Below are positions 53,893-64,000 of a stretch of 64,000 bases of DNA, piece after piece. Origin of the DNA: Anolis sagrei (Eukaryota; Chordata; Lepidosauria; Squamata; Anolidae); assembly GCF_037176765.1 (NCBI RefSeq), contig NC_090026.1:127366252-127430251 (forward strand), read 5' to 3'. Numbering within the stretch: the first letter of the stretch is position 1; every line of letters starts with the position of its first letter. Both the position numbers and the translations under genes were made by a program. The notes under the pieces are model-generated. The model had not been told where the DNA came from. It saw only the letters and a program-made list of their open reading frames with translations, and did not search any database.

Positions 53893-54590
53893 CAAGTATG
53901 GGCAAACCCAGGCCCGGGGCCCGAATTTGGCCCCTTGGGCTCTTTTCTCAGGCCCTCCTCTCTCTCTCCATCCTATCCTTCCTTCATTCTCTCTTTCCTT
54001 CCTCCTTCCCTTCCTCCCTTTCTAACCTCCCTCTTTCTCCCTCTCTCCTTCCTTCCCTTTCACCATTTCATCCTTCCTTCCTCCATCTCTCCCTCCCTTT
54101 TGTCTTTCCTTCCTTCTCTCTTTCCTTCCTCCCTCTCACCCTCCCTCCCTTTTTCTCCCTCCATCCATTCCCTTCAATGCTTTCATCCTTTCTTTCTTCT
54201 CTCATCCCTTCCTCCTTCACTGTCTTTCTTCCATCCTTCTCTTCCTTTGTTTCTTCCTTCTTTCCTTCACTTTTTCCTTCCATCATTTCCTTCCTTCCTT
54301 CCATCCTTCCCTTCTAACCTTCCTTCCTTCCCTTCTCTTCTCTCTTTCCTTCCTCTTTACCTCCCTTTCTCCCTTTCATCCCTCTTTCTCCTTCCATCCT
54401 TCCCTTTCGTCCTTCCTTCCTTCCCTCTCTCCCTCTTTCTCCTTTCATCCTTCCCTTCCTCTTTTTCATCCTTCCTTCCTTCTATCTTTCCTTCTTCCTT
54501 CCCTTCCTTCCTTCCATCACAGGGCAGCAAGTCCTCTCAGCAGGGAGTGCTAGCATGTGGCCCCCAAGTTAGAAAGTTTGCCCATACCTG
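53893..54590. mobile_element. hAT MITE with a 580-bp pyrimidine tract inside
   Basis: Ends CAAGTATGGGCAAACCC and GTTTGCCCATACCTG, with perfect 8-bp flanks GTCTATAC (53885-53892 and 54591-54598). Between 53943 and 54520 the plus strand is nearly all C and T, mostly CCTT-like units with scattered A. The long Ser/Pro/Leu frames over it are compositional. Confidence 0.88.
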
Positions 54591-54599
54591 GTCTATACT

Positions 54600-54840
54600 A
54601 CAGAATTATCCGGTTTGACACCACTTTAACTGTCATGGCTGAATGCTATGGAATCCTAGTACTTATAAGTTTACAAGCTCTTTAGCCTTCTGTGTCAAAT
54701 AGTACTGCAACTCCCAGGTTTCTATAGCATTGAACTATGACAGTTAAAGTGGTAACAAACTGCATTAATTGGTAAATTTATTATGGTCCAGAGATCCTTA
54801 TTATACTGTAGCATTAATTCTACAGTGTAGATGCACCCCA
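54600..54840. repeat. hAT-like foldback MITE
   Basis: GACACCACTTTAACTGTCATGG and, reversed, CTATGACAGTTAAAGTGGTAAC. It ends TCTACAGTGTAGATGCACCC, with partner motif in the 5' flank missing. Confidence 0.7.
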
Positions 54841-55469
54841 AGATGAGTGTACCTGAACTAGATGCAGGGAAATGCTTTGGAAAAAACAAACTGACAGCCA
54901 GGCCTTGGAGTTTATGATTTATCTGATGTCTTTGGACTGCTCCGCTTGGCATTTTGCCCCATGAGATAAGAAGAAAAGCCATGTGGCAAATGGGAAATAA
55001 ATCAAGGGCAATGATCTTTGCCCACACAATGCTGATAATAAACTGTTAAAAACTTGGCAGAAGTGAGAGCAAGAATGCCAGCATCTTTGGACTCTGTGGG
55101 CGTTTTCATGCCTTCAGTTTCACTTATTAAAATGAACTTGTTAGAATATGAAGATGTCATGAGATTCCCAATGGCATCTTGAAGCCTCTCCTTCTCTGTT
55201 GGAACAGAAATAGAAAGGTTTCGGAGTGCTGGAGGTGGTGGAATCAAGGGTCTCTAACCTGTACTTGTCTGTGATAAGAAGCAATATGAGATTCCCATAA
55301 AAGTCACTGTTCTTGCAGTCCAACCAAAAGTTCATGCAAAATGTTGGGAAGGAATGAATGGAAAAACAATGAGGGAGAGAAGGATCAACATTACAAGTCA
55401 TTGACATTCTCATGACATCTCCACATTTCTCCAAGAATTGTCCTTCTCCACCTTTTGTTTGTAGTTCTC
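54841..55469. other. No recognised feature
   Basis: No known repeat or gene. Confidence 0.35.
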
Positions 55470-56640
55470 CAATCTAATGGTAGCAGAAGAGCTCATGGGG
55501 ATCAAGTATCCAACACTGTGCAGGGGAGCTCAATTGCCATTCTTAAATATCTCAAGACAAGAGGGGGCCACTTCACACTGGCAGCGCTCAAGCTGTTTGA
55601 AGCCAAGTCATTAGCCCAACTCTTGTATGGTGCTCAGCTGGGCCCCTTCCCCAGTTTTGCCCCATTAGAGCTGGTTCAGTCCAAGTTTCTGAGATCGGCC
55701 TTGCAGGTACCTATATGTGTTTCTAATGCCACCCTGCGACTAGAGACAAGCTTTATGAGAGTGGAGGCCAGGGTGTGGGTGGCCATACTCAACCTCTGGC
55801 TCAGACTGTCCCGTGCACCCCTTGGCCTTGCCCCACTAACCATGGAGGATGACTTCCAATCCACATGGAAGCAGGCGGTAGCATCCAAAATCTCCTCATT
55901 GGGATTTTCTCCAGGTCTACTATTAGCTATGGATTACAATCAAGCTAAAGCACTTATTAAACAACGTATCACAGACTCAGAGCGCCAACTAGATCTGGCC
56001 TCAGTTCCAACCTTCCTTATCAATGAAGACAGCAGATATCTTGCCTCCCCTATGGCATATTTAACAAACTTAGAGGTTCCCATTCATCGAAGGGCTTTCA
56101 ACCTGGCTTGATGCCACGCTCTACCATCAGCTGTACTCGAAGGCCGCTACCGGAAGATCCCTTTCCCAGAGAGACTCTGCCCCTGTGACTTGGGTCATGT
56201 AGAAACAATAGAACATGTGCTCCTTCAGTGCCCGTTCTACAGGGATATTCGTGCCAGGCTTATTTTACCTCTGATATACAAGCACCCAGGCCATTCAGGA
56301 CAATTTTATACCTCCCTGCTACTTGCAGATACTAATTCAGCTACAACCTACAATGTCGCAAAGTTCTGTGCAGCAGCATACAAGATCCGTCAGGGAATGA
56401 CTAGTTCCAAAGTCAACTGTGTGTCCAGTAATCTTCTTCCCTGAATCTGCAATTTGGTGATGGATCTGGGCATTGTATGTTTTTATCCTGTTTCACTTTC
56501 TGCTCCCTCACCCATATTGTGCTTTAGTAGTTATATTTATATTTTTAATGTACCAAACATACCAAGTTTGTATGAAAATGTGACTCTATTTCCTGTGCTG
56601 GTCAATGACCGAAATAAATGATTTGATTGATGATTGATTG
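55470..56640 (+). mobile_element. LINE C-terminal region with CxC-EHVLLQC motif
   Basis: A 200-codon open frame (AKSLAQLLYGAQLGPFPSFA, SKFLRSALQVPICVSNATLR) ends at 56111. The reading continues as YRKIPFPERLCPCDLGHVET and EHVLLQCPFYRDIRARLILP, a C-x-C...H...C zinc-binding end typical of I/Vingi- or R1-like LINEs. A 3' UTR follows, ending GATTGATTGATC. The clade is not certain; Vingi, known from Anolis, is a candidate. 5'-truncated, no RT motifs left. Confidence 0.7.
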
Positions 56641-56974
56641 ATCAGTAGAGACAATGGCTTTAAAACAACATAGAATAAATATCCATTTGCAGAGATACAC
56701 AATGCTAACAGTAACCAATCTCTGCAAAGGAGCATTATTATGCAATATGTGTCCATGAGATGGTGCCATTGTGCCACAACAAATTTCCCTGTGAAACTAC
56801 TACTTCTCAATGCATAGCATACAACCAAAATGTGCAACGTAACTATATGCACAACTGTGCTTGTACTGCTGCCAGAAGAACATGTTACTTGCTCCGTGTT
56901 GCACCATTTACATACCCCATAAGTATATGTTATGAACAAGATGCTGGCCAAACAGATAATGACAACAAGGACAA

Positions 56975-57130
56975 GGACAACAACCACACTTTATTTGTAA
57001 CCTGCCCTATCTCGAGGAGACTCAGGACAGATTCCAGCATAGTCAGACATAGGCAAACATTAAATGCCTCGAAACAATGAAAGACAGATACACAGATAAA
57101 GTTAAAAGCATTCGGCTCTGGGTGTAATTC
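56975..57130 (-). repeat. L2-type 3' tail
   Basis: ACAACCACACTTTATTTGTA then reversed tail CCTATCTCGAGGAGACTCAG. Confidence 0.5.
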
Positions 57131-57602
57131 TTATCTCCAGCTCTCAGGGTGGTGCTCACCTCCATTGCTAAGCTAAAGAGCCGGCATTGTCCATAGACAC
57201 CTCCAAAGTCACGTGGCTGGCATGACTGCATAGAGCACTGTTACCTTCCTATTGATCTGATGAGGAGATATTGGAAAAATAGATATTTATTTATATATAA
57301 ATTGTATGTACTTTACAAGCACTGAAATGTATAGAAAAATCAGCCCTTCCCTGTATCAGAAAAAATGCTAACAGGACAAGCAAGCTGCTGTCCAGGCACA
57401 GCAAGAGGGGGGCTGAAGAGGGGAGCATGTTATCTATACATTCCAAGAGAGAGATAAGCCACAGAGACTGGTACAATATAGCCCAGTGCCTTCCTTCTAG
57501 GGAAGGAGCCCTCCTCTCCCTCCTGACAGGTCAAAGTTAGGCCCCTTGATTGATGAATGTAAGCTATGCTGCTCCTAGAAATACACAGAGACATGCCTTT
57601 TG
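57131..57602. other. No recognised gene
   Basis: 57120-57200 has a reversed Sauria-SINE-like scrap (CTCATCTCCATT-type text, GCCGGCATTGTCCATAGACA). Nothing else. Confidence 0.4.
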
Positions 57603-57615
57603 CATGTTGGAAAAT

Positions 57616-58312
57616 GTTGTTGTTGTTCATACGTTCAGTCGTCTCCGACTCTTCGTGACCTCATGGACCAGCCTACGCCAGAGCTCCCTGTCGACCGTCA
57701 CCACCCCCAGCTCCTTCAAGGTCAGTCCAGTCACTTCAAGGATGCCATCCATCCATCTTGCCCTTGGTCGGCCCCTCTTCCTTTTGCCTTCCACTTTCCC
57801 CAGCATAATTGTCTTCTCTAGGCTTTCCTGTCTCCTCATGATGTGGCCAAAGTACTTCAACTTTGTCTCTAGTATCTTTCCCTCCAGTGAGCAGTCGGGC
57901 TTTATTTCCTGGAGGATGGACTGGTTGGATCTTCTCGCAGTCCAAGGCACTCTCAGCACTTTCCTCCAGCACCACAGCTCAAAAGCATCGATCTTCCTTC
58001 GCTCAGCCTTCCCTAAGGTCCAGCTCTCACATCCGTAGGTGACTACAGGGAATACCATGGCTTTGACTAGGCAATGGATCTTAGTTGCCAATCTGATGTC
58101 TCTACTCTTCACTATTTTATCGAGACTGGACATTGCTCTCCTCCCAAGAAGTAAGCGTCTTCTGATTTCCTGGCCACAGTCTGCATCTGCAGTAATCTTT
58201 GCACCTAGAAATACAAAGTCTGTCACGGCCTCCACGGTTTCTCCCTCTATTTTCCAGTTGTCAATCATTCTTGTTGCCATAATCTTGGTTTTTTTGACAT
58301 TTAGCTGCAACC
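57616..58312 (-). mobile_element. BovB LINE, best-preserved C-terminal 227 codons, with 13-bp TSD
   Basis: Flanked by perfect CATGTTGGAAAAT (57603-57615 and 58313-58325). On the minus strand a single open frame codes for MQLNVKKTKIMATRMIDNWK, VTDFVFLGAKITADADCGQE, VTYGCESWTLGKAERRKIDA, LRVPWTARRSNQSILQEIKP, GKRKRGRPRARWMDGILEVT and KELGVVTVDRELWRRLVHEV, to the terminal TGTTGTTGTTC. A recent 5'-truncated insertion, and a good reference for the other BovB copies here. Confidence 0.95.
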
Positions 58313-58325
58313 CATGTTGGAAAAT

Positions 58326-58574
58326 AGAACTTGATATTTCTGTGATGCTAAGGTGACGTAGTGAATGAGGTTAATGTATATAGACGCATGTTCTTTGTTT
58401 GCCTGCATTTGGAGGCTATAAAAGGCACAGTCAACGCCTCTATCGGGGCTCTGGATGCTTTTGGACATAGTCCACTCCAGGGTCACAGCTGGAAATAAAT
58501 CCGTGCTTTTGAGACCTCTGGACCTCTCTTTGTCTCTTTTCCTGAAACCTTTTCCCTGCCATTTCAGATCTACT
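58326..58574 (+). promoter_or_regulatory. TATA box and polyadenylation signal, possibly an LTR remnant
   Basis: GGCTATAAAAGGCAC at 58417 followed about 70 bases later by GGAAATAAATCC (58490). This spacing is typical of a retroviral-type LTR, and the BovB at 57616 would have landed inside it. No TG...CA ends or 5-bp repeats were fixed. Confidence 0.35.
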
Positions 58575-58725
58575 CAAATTTGCATGTTTTCAAACTGCTA
58601 GGTTGGTAAAAGCTGAGGCTGCGGGACGGGTGAGCGGGAGCTCACCTGTCCCGCAGAATTGAACCTCCAACTTTCCAGTCAGCAAGTTCGGTAGCTCAAC
58701 ACTTTGTGCCACTGCGGTCCTAACT
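58575..58725 (-). repeat. Sauria-type SINE, 5' half
   Basis: Reversed: CCGCAGTGGCACAAAGTGTTG, GAGCTACCGAACTTGCTGAC, GGTTCAATTCTGCGGGACAG, CCAACCTAGCAGTTTGAAAA. It lacks the BovB-like tail. Confidence 0.7.
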
Positions 58726-59237
58726 AGTCTTGAACAAGTATCTTGCAATGTGATTTTCTACAGCTGGTGGTTGAACCCACTGTGCTAAAGCCCAGCTTGG
58801 AACACCATGAGGATAGCCAAGTACCAGCTCAAGATGAGTCTGGTTTTTCATGCCCATATAGACTCATTCATGGGTAGAACTGGATAGGTGGAGGAAATAT
58901 GTTTTGGGTGGATGCTTACTTCATGTGACCACAGCATGTGAGGTCCTTTGTAATTATGGACCATATTACATTGGTATATACTTAATTTCTTAGACCTTTT
59001 GAACTTGATTTCGAATGGGTCATATCGCATGACGTTACCCCGGTCCGTCAATAATCTGTTGGAATCCTTCTGCAAAACATTACAGAAATGAAGTAATTGC
59101 ACATCGGATTCGAATCATGGGGGGTGGGGGGGGGTGGGTTGTGTGATTTTATATGTTGTTGAGGGACTGTTTTATATGTGACCATAAAATCAGTATGCAT
59201 TTCGTCAGATTGAGACTTCTAGGCTATGTCATTGCAC

Positions 59238-59240
<3 letters not shown>
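58726..59240. other. No recognised gene; poly-G at 59130-59145
   Basis: Nothing recognisable apart from an interrupted G run. Confidence 0.4.
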
Positions 59241-59287
<47 letters not shown>

Positions 59288-59958
59288 TAAAAGTCAACGA
59301 CAGATCCCAAGTGTAGACTTTGCAAGGAAGCAGACGAAACGATGGATCACATACCTAGCTGACGTAAGAAGATCATGCAGACAGACTACAAGCAGAGGCA
59401 CAACACAGTTGCTCAGATGATCCATTGGAACTTGTGCCACAAACACCATTTGCCTGCGACAAAGAACTAGTGGGATCACAGCCAGAAAACATTACAGAAA
59501 ATGAACACGTCAAACTACTCTGGGACTTCTGAATTCAGACTGACAAGAGTTTTGGAGCACAAGACTCCTGATCATGGGGAAAAAAGTATGGGTTGTCGAT
59601 GTTACAATCCCAAGCAACAGCAGAATTGATGAGAAGCAACTGGAAAAGCTTACACGATACGTGGATTTAAATACTGAATTGTAAATACTCTGGCACAAGC
59701 CAGTTAAGGTGGTCCCAGTGGTGATCGGCACACTGGGTGCAGTGCCTAAATACCTTGGTCTGCACTTAAAAACAATCGGCGCTGACAAAATTACCATCTA
59801 TTAGCTGCAAAAGACTCGTGCCGAATTGTGCCAATTGGAACACATTATTTGCCAATACATCGCACAGTCCTAGACACTTGGGAAGTGTCCAACATGTGAT
59901 CGAATACAAAACCAAGCATAGTCACTCTGTTTGCTGTGTATTAATCCTGTTGTGTGTC

Positions 59959-59999
<41 letters not shown>

Positions 60000-60028
60000 G
60001 TAATAATAATAGTAATAATAATAATAAT
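59239..60028 (+). mobile_element. R4/Dong-type LINE fragment between TAA repeats
   Basis: 59239-59286 and 59961-60028 are AAT/TAA microsatellites. Between them the plus strand codes for CRLCKEADETMDHIPS-like remnants and for KKVWVVDVTIPSNSRIDEKQ, LEKLTRYVDLNTE, VKVVPVVIGTLGAVPKYLGL. This resembles the C-terminal endonuclease (PD-D/ExK) region of R4-clade LINEs (motifs VVDV-IP and VVPVVIG). Dong/R4 elements are known to target TAA repeats. Several frame breaks. Confidence 0.65.
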
Positions 60029-60773
60029 TGTGCTGGTACGGCTGTACCAGGAGCTCCAACTATTTTCTTTCTGTCATCTGTTTGCAGTCATAGGGCAGGC
60101 CTCCTGTCCATCATAATTAAGCTTTGGTTCCGCCCCTTGTTCTGGGCTCTGGGAGGGAAAGGAGCCATTTTTTGGGCAGTCTCGTATAAGGAAACTAAAC
60201 TATAGGACGTAGATCAGCTCGTCCCGTAGAAAAGCTTCTTTTCTCCAGAACATCCAGGGAAACAGAAACAGAAATTCCAGGGAAAAGGTCCCAAGGCTCT
60301 GGCTGAGAGCTCACACCCTCTCAGCCTCACAGCAATCAGAGGGAAAACAGCCCTGAAGTTTTCAAAGATTTCTCTGAGGGAGGACAGCACTACAGATCCA
60401 CAGAACTCCATCTGAAATATCTACAAGCCTCGGCTGGTAGGTCTACTCGATACCCAGACGCATTTGGAACCAGTAGTAGGACCCACACCGATGAGGCATA
60501 GATAGTAAACAACCTGGGAGAAGTTAAATAGGGTTTTTTCCTACAGAGAAAGTACAGTTAATTAAAGTCAGGTGCCAGTCCATTGAGGACTAGACTAAGA
60601 AAGCCTTGAAGTGTTGTTTGAAGATTAGTTGTTTGTTCTATAATAAAGACTTTGTTGTATCATTAAAGACTCTAAAGACAATCACTTCAGAAAAATCCCT
60701 AAGAACCCCTCTTTGAGGCACCCTGGCTTCCCGCTGGGCTTAAAGTATACGTCCTATAGAAAAGTACAGACAG

Positions 60774-60807
<34 letters not shown>
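60029..60807 (+). mobile_element. Solo LTR, family 3 (fossil) in a TAA repeat
   Basis: Starts TGTGCTGGTACGGCTGTACC and matches the reverse of 41075-41905 over most of its length. The polyadenylation signal TATAATAAAGAC is at about 60640. It ends in a CAA repeat, and ATAAT flanks both sides, though in low-complexity DNA. No internal region. Confidence 0.75.
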
Positions 60808-60809
<2 letters not shown>

Positions 60810-61375
60810 AATATGACATTTCAAATGGATTGGGAGTAGCCAGTCTTCTGCGATGTGATGAATCAGAGCACTGTAACATTTGTCCATTGCTTTTGTAAAC
60901 TTGGTGTTTACAAAATAATATGGGAGAAATAATATGGGTTGTAGTTTTTTTGGGTTTTTTTCCCATTGGTGAGGATCTGGAAAACACAAACTTCATTCCG
61001 AGTACAAGACAGTAAAAACCAAGCATTTTGGCATAAAATCTTTATTAAAATAATTTATTTAACAAAACAACACTGTGTTCATAAATATCTTTTGCTGTGC
61101 CTTTTTAAAGTGCATGCAAGCAAAGGAACTAAATCTTGCACATCATATACAGAATAAAATATACCACGAGGCTAACATTCGAATAGAAATAATGGCTGGA
61201 ATCCTCAAATAGTTTAGAACCATTCGATTAACTTAGAATCCTTCCACAAGACCATATAACCCAGAATATCAAGGCAGAAAACCCACAATATCTGCTTTGA
61301 ACTGGGTTATCTGAGTCCACACTGCCATGTAATCCAGTTCACTATGGGAGGGGGCTTAGATAAATCCCACTGAGT
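60808..61375. other. No recognised gene; MITE-like end at 61265-61355
   Basis: AATATCTGCTTTGAACTGGG and ACTGCCATGTAATCCAGTTC match 14110-14175, a probable hAT-type MITE. Confidence 0.4.
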
Positions 61376-62640
61376 CAATGGATCCCCTGGTGGCACAATA
61401 GGTTAAATAAACCCTTGATGAGCTCCCCCTGTCAGCTCCAGCTCCCCATGCAGGGCATGAGAGAAGCTTCCCACAAAGATGGTAAAACATCAAAACATTG
61501 TGGCACAGTAGGTTGAATAAACCCTTACGTCGGCAGGATTGAAGACTGACAGGTCGGAGGTTCGAATCCGGGGAGAGCGTGGATGAGCTCCCCCTGTCAG
61601 CTCCAGCTTCCCATGCAGAGCATGAGAGAAGCTTCCCACAAGGATGGTAAAACATCAAAACATTGTGGCACAATAGGTTGAATAAACCCTTATGTCAGCA
61701 GGATTGAAGACTGACAGGTCGGAGGTTCGAATCCGGGAAGAGCGTGGATGAGCTCCCTCTGTCAGCTCCAGCTCCCCATGCAGGGCATGAGAGAAGCTTC
61801 CCACAAGGATGGTAAAACATCAAAACATTGTGGCACAATAGGTTAAATAAACCCTTATGTCGGCAGGATTGAAGACTGACAAGTCGGAGGTTCGAATCCG
61901 GGGAGAGCGTGGATGAGCTCCCTCTGTCAGTTCCAGCTCCCCATGCAGGGCATGAGAGAAGCTTCCCACAAGGATGGTAAAACATCAAAACATTGTGGCA
62001 CATTAGATTAAATAAACCCTTATGTCGGCAGGATTGAAGACTGACAGGTCGGAGGTTGGAATCCGGGGAGAGCGTGGATGAGCTCCCCCTGTCAGCCCCA
62101 GCTCCCCATGCAGGACATGAGAGAAGCTTCCCACAAGGATGGTAAAACATCAAAACACTGTGGCACAATAAGTTAAATAAACCCTTATGTCGGCAGGACT
62201 GAAGACTGACAGGTCGGAGGTTCGAATCCGGGGAGAGCGTGGATGAGCTCCCCCTGTCAGCTCCAGCTCTCCATGCAGGGCATGATGAGAGAAGCTTCCC
62301 ACAAGGATGGTAAAACATCAAAACATTGTGGCACAATAGGTTAAATAAACCCTTATGTCGGCAGGATTGAAGACTGACAGGTCGGAGGTTCGAATCCAGG
62401 GAGAGCATGGATGAGCTCCCTCTGTCAGCTCCAGCTCCCCATGCAGGGCATGAGAGAAGCTTCCCATGAGGATGGTAAAACATCAAAACATCTGGGCAAT
62501 GTCCCCTGGGCAACATCCTTGCAGATGGCCAATTCTCTCACACCAGAAGTGACTTGTAGTCTCGCAAGTCCTTGCAGATAGCCAATTCTCTCACCAGAAG
62601 CGACTTGCAGTTTCTCATGAAACAAAAAAAATGGCTCCAC
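61376..62640 (+). repeat. SINE-derived satellite: seven tandem units of 165 bp plus SINE tail
   Basis: TGGCACARTAGGTTRAATAA unit starts lie at about 61391, 61500, 61665, 61830, 61995, 62160 and 62328. The period is 165, with the first unit shortened to 109 and one at 168. Each full unit has the SINE head, a B-box-like GGTTCGAATCC (GGTTGGAATCC in the 61995 unit), and the CTCCAGCTCCCCATGC body up to GGTAAAACATCAAAACAT. The true SINE 3' end occurs once, after the last unit (62490-62640). Two other-strand frames across it are artefacts. Confidence 0.93.
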
Positions 62641-62892
62641 TTTTGGCAACGGAAATGAGGCCAATAATTCTACATGGTGGGAAACATTTTCTAGGACTAG
62701 CAAGAGAATTCAGACCAAAACTTTACATTAACATAAATAAATACATAAATAAATAACATTCCTTCTAATTATGGTTTTTCTCTCCGTATTTCCACTAAAA
62801 CCTCAAACTTTTCAAAAGATGTCCTCTTTTCATGTGAATATATCTGGCAAAAGACCTATATTTCTTATTTAGCCACAATAAACAGTCCAGAC

Positions 62893-63026
62893 CAGGCTTG
62901 GGCAAACTTGGGCCCTCCAGGTGTTTTGGACTTCAACTCCCACAATTCCTAACAGCCTACCGGCTGTTAGGAATTGTGGGAGTTGAAGTCCAAAACACCT
63001 GGAGGGCCCAAGTTTGCCCATGCCTG
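62893..63026. mobile_element. 134-bp foldback hAT MITE
   Basis: CAGGCTTGGGCAAACTTGGG to CCCAAGTTTGCCCATGCCTG. The two halves are almost perfect reverse complements around ACAGCCTACCGGCTGT. Perfect 8-bp flanks GTCCAGAC (62885-62892 and 63027-63034). Recent insertion. Confidence 0.92.
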
Positions 63027-63059
63027 GTCCAGACAGTCAAAATCCAAGCTCAACAATCT

Positions 63060-63165
63060 AGTTCTTGCCAGGAACTCATCTTGCCAAGAACACACCCTGC
63101 TTAGGTTCACCTTAGGGTTGCGATAAGTCGGAAAGGACTTGAAGGCACACAGCAACAACAAACAC
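63060..63165 (+). repeat. tRNA-SINE tail fragment
   Basis: CACCTTAGGGTTGCGATAAG, GGACTTGAAGGCACACAGCA and ACAACAA, the 3' end of the SINE family at 31586. Confidence 0.6.
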
Positions 63166-63394
63166 GATTATGTAAGACTATGAAAGATTCTCCTACATGG
63201 ACAAATCTCTTTATCATATGGAAATGATGGATTTAAGTGGTGCTTTTGTATCTCCAACAATGTATGATTCTCATGTACTTCTGTAGACCTACTGGACAAG
63301 TTTACAGAAGGATAGAGACTCCTCTGCATGTGAAGATAGGTCCTTCTTGTATATCTAGATAACAATGAGTAGGTATCAGTGGTGGAAAGGTCAA

Positions 63395-64000
63395 TATTGG
63401 TAGTTGGATAGTACTCTGGGTGGAACACCTCAGCAAGCAAGAGTCCAAAAGTGATGATTTGGTAGTTGGATAGTACTCTGGGTGGAACACCTCAGCAAAC
63501 AATACTCCAAAAGTGACGCTTTGGTAGTTGGATAGTACTTTGGTTGGAACACCTCAGCAAGCAAGAGTCCAAAAGTGACGCTTTGGTAGTTGGATAGTAC
63601 TCTGGGTGGAACACCTCAGCAAGCAAGAGTCCAAAAGTGACGCTTTGGTAGTTGGATAGTACTGTGGGTGGAACACCTCAGCAAGCAAGAGTCCAAAAGT
63701 GGCGATTTGGTAGTTGGATAGTACTCTGGGTGGAACACCTCAGCAAGCAAGAGTCCAAAAGTGGTGACCTGGTAGTTGGATAGTACCTTGGGTGGAACAC
63801 CTCAGCAAGCAAGAGTCCAAAAGTGGCGGTTTGGTAGTTGGATAGTACTCTGGGTGGAACACCTCAGCAAGCAAGAGTCCAAAAGTGACGCTTTGGTAGT
63901 TGGATAGTACTTTGGGTGGAACACCTCAGCAAGCAAGAGTCCAAAAGTGGCGGTTTGGTATTTGGATAGTACTTGGGTGGAACACCTCAACAAGAGTCCA
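63395..64000 (+). repeat. 62-bp minisatellite running off the window
   Basis: About ten units of TTGGTAGTTGGATAGTACTC / GGGTGGAACACCTCAGCAAG / CAAGAGTCCAAAAGTGRC, period 62, with only a few differences between units. There are no spacers, so it is not CRISPR-like. The right end is outside the window. Confidence 0.93.

Noticed and set aside
53881-54618. 245-codon Ser/Pro/Leu-rich frame
   Set aside because: It covers the C/T-only tract inside a hAT MITE. Stop codons are nearly impossible in such composition, so openness means nothing.
57627-58310. 227-codon open frame as a possible host gene
   Set aside because: It matches the BovB RT C-terminus and is bounded by a 13-bp target duplication.
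61376-62520. tRNA genes suggested by GGTTCGAATCC boxes
   Set aside because: These lie in SINE heads without an intact cloverleaf. They are SINE promoters, not functional tRNAs.
63395-64000. CRISPR-like regular repeats
   Set aside because: Units are contiguous with no unique spacers, and the genome is eukaryotic.

Overview
The window looks like lizard (squamate) genomic DNA: two intact intronless cytochrome P450 genes of the CYP8B1 type in a sea of nested transposable elements. The squamate reading rests on the repeats. They include several 5'-truncated BovB (RTE) LINEs, a Sauria-type tRNA SINE with an ACCTTT tail, many CR1 3' ends with the ATTCTATG motif, L2 LINEs, a SPIN-like hAT and Helitron-like elements. 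An iguanian lizard such as Anolis or Sceloporus would fit, but the species cannot be fixed from sequence reading alone.

Layout. Positions 1-1483 (minus strand) hold a CYP8B1-like gene cut by the window edge about 20 codons before its end. Positions 44880-46409 (plus strand) hold a complete 509-codon CYP8B1. The two are divergent (head to head) with about 43 kb between them. CYP8B1 is the endoplasmic reticulum sterol 12-alpha-hydroxylase that sets the proportion of 12-hydroxylated (cholic-type) bile acids or alcohols, so the pair looks like a local duplication in bile-acid synthesis. No other host protein gene, rRNA, functional tRNA or CRISPR array was found.

The 43 kb between the genes and the 17 kb after the second gene are almost wholly repeats. 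Direct repeats at their ends allow many insertions to be delimited to the base: hAT elements with 8-bp duplications (2013-3017, 6386-6902, 30566-31492, 50558-52076, 53893-54590, 62893-63026), solo LTR fossils with 5-bp duplications (2173-2866, 25672-26478, 41075-41905, 50995-51778), Helitron-like elements at A|T sites (17072-17927, 19519-20486), and BovB copies with 11-13 bp duplications (22460-22938, 57616-58312). Insertions sit inside one another: an LTR in an LTR in a SINE at 25.1-28.4 kb, an LTR in a SPIN-like hAT at 50.6-52.1 kb, an L2 in a BovB at 3.3-4.2 kb, and a Helitron in an L2 tail at 17.07 kb.

The most unusual material is of four kinds. (1) Two SINE families have grown satellite-like arrays inside their own bodies: a 48-bp array with a 192-bp higher-order period at 27.26-28.27 kb, and a 165-bp array of near-complete SINE heads at 61.39-62.49 kb. 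(2) One sequence module is shared by a Helitron-like family and two different hAT families. (3) There is a perfect 205-bp palindrome at 42081-42285, and a CpG-rich long inverted repeat inside a hAT at 30.96-31.28 kb. (4) A GA dinucleotide tract runs directly into the start codon of the complete CYP8B1 gene. No clearly new protein-coding system was seen.
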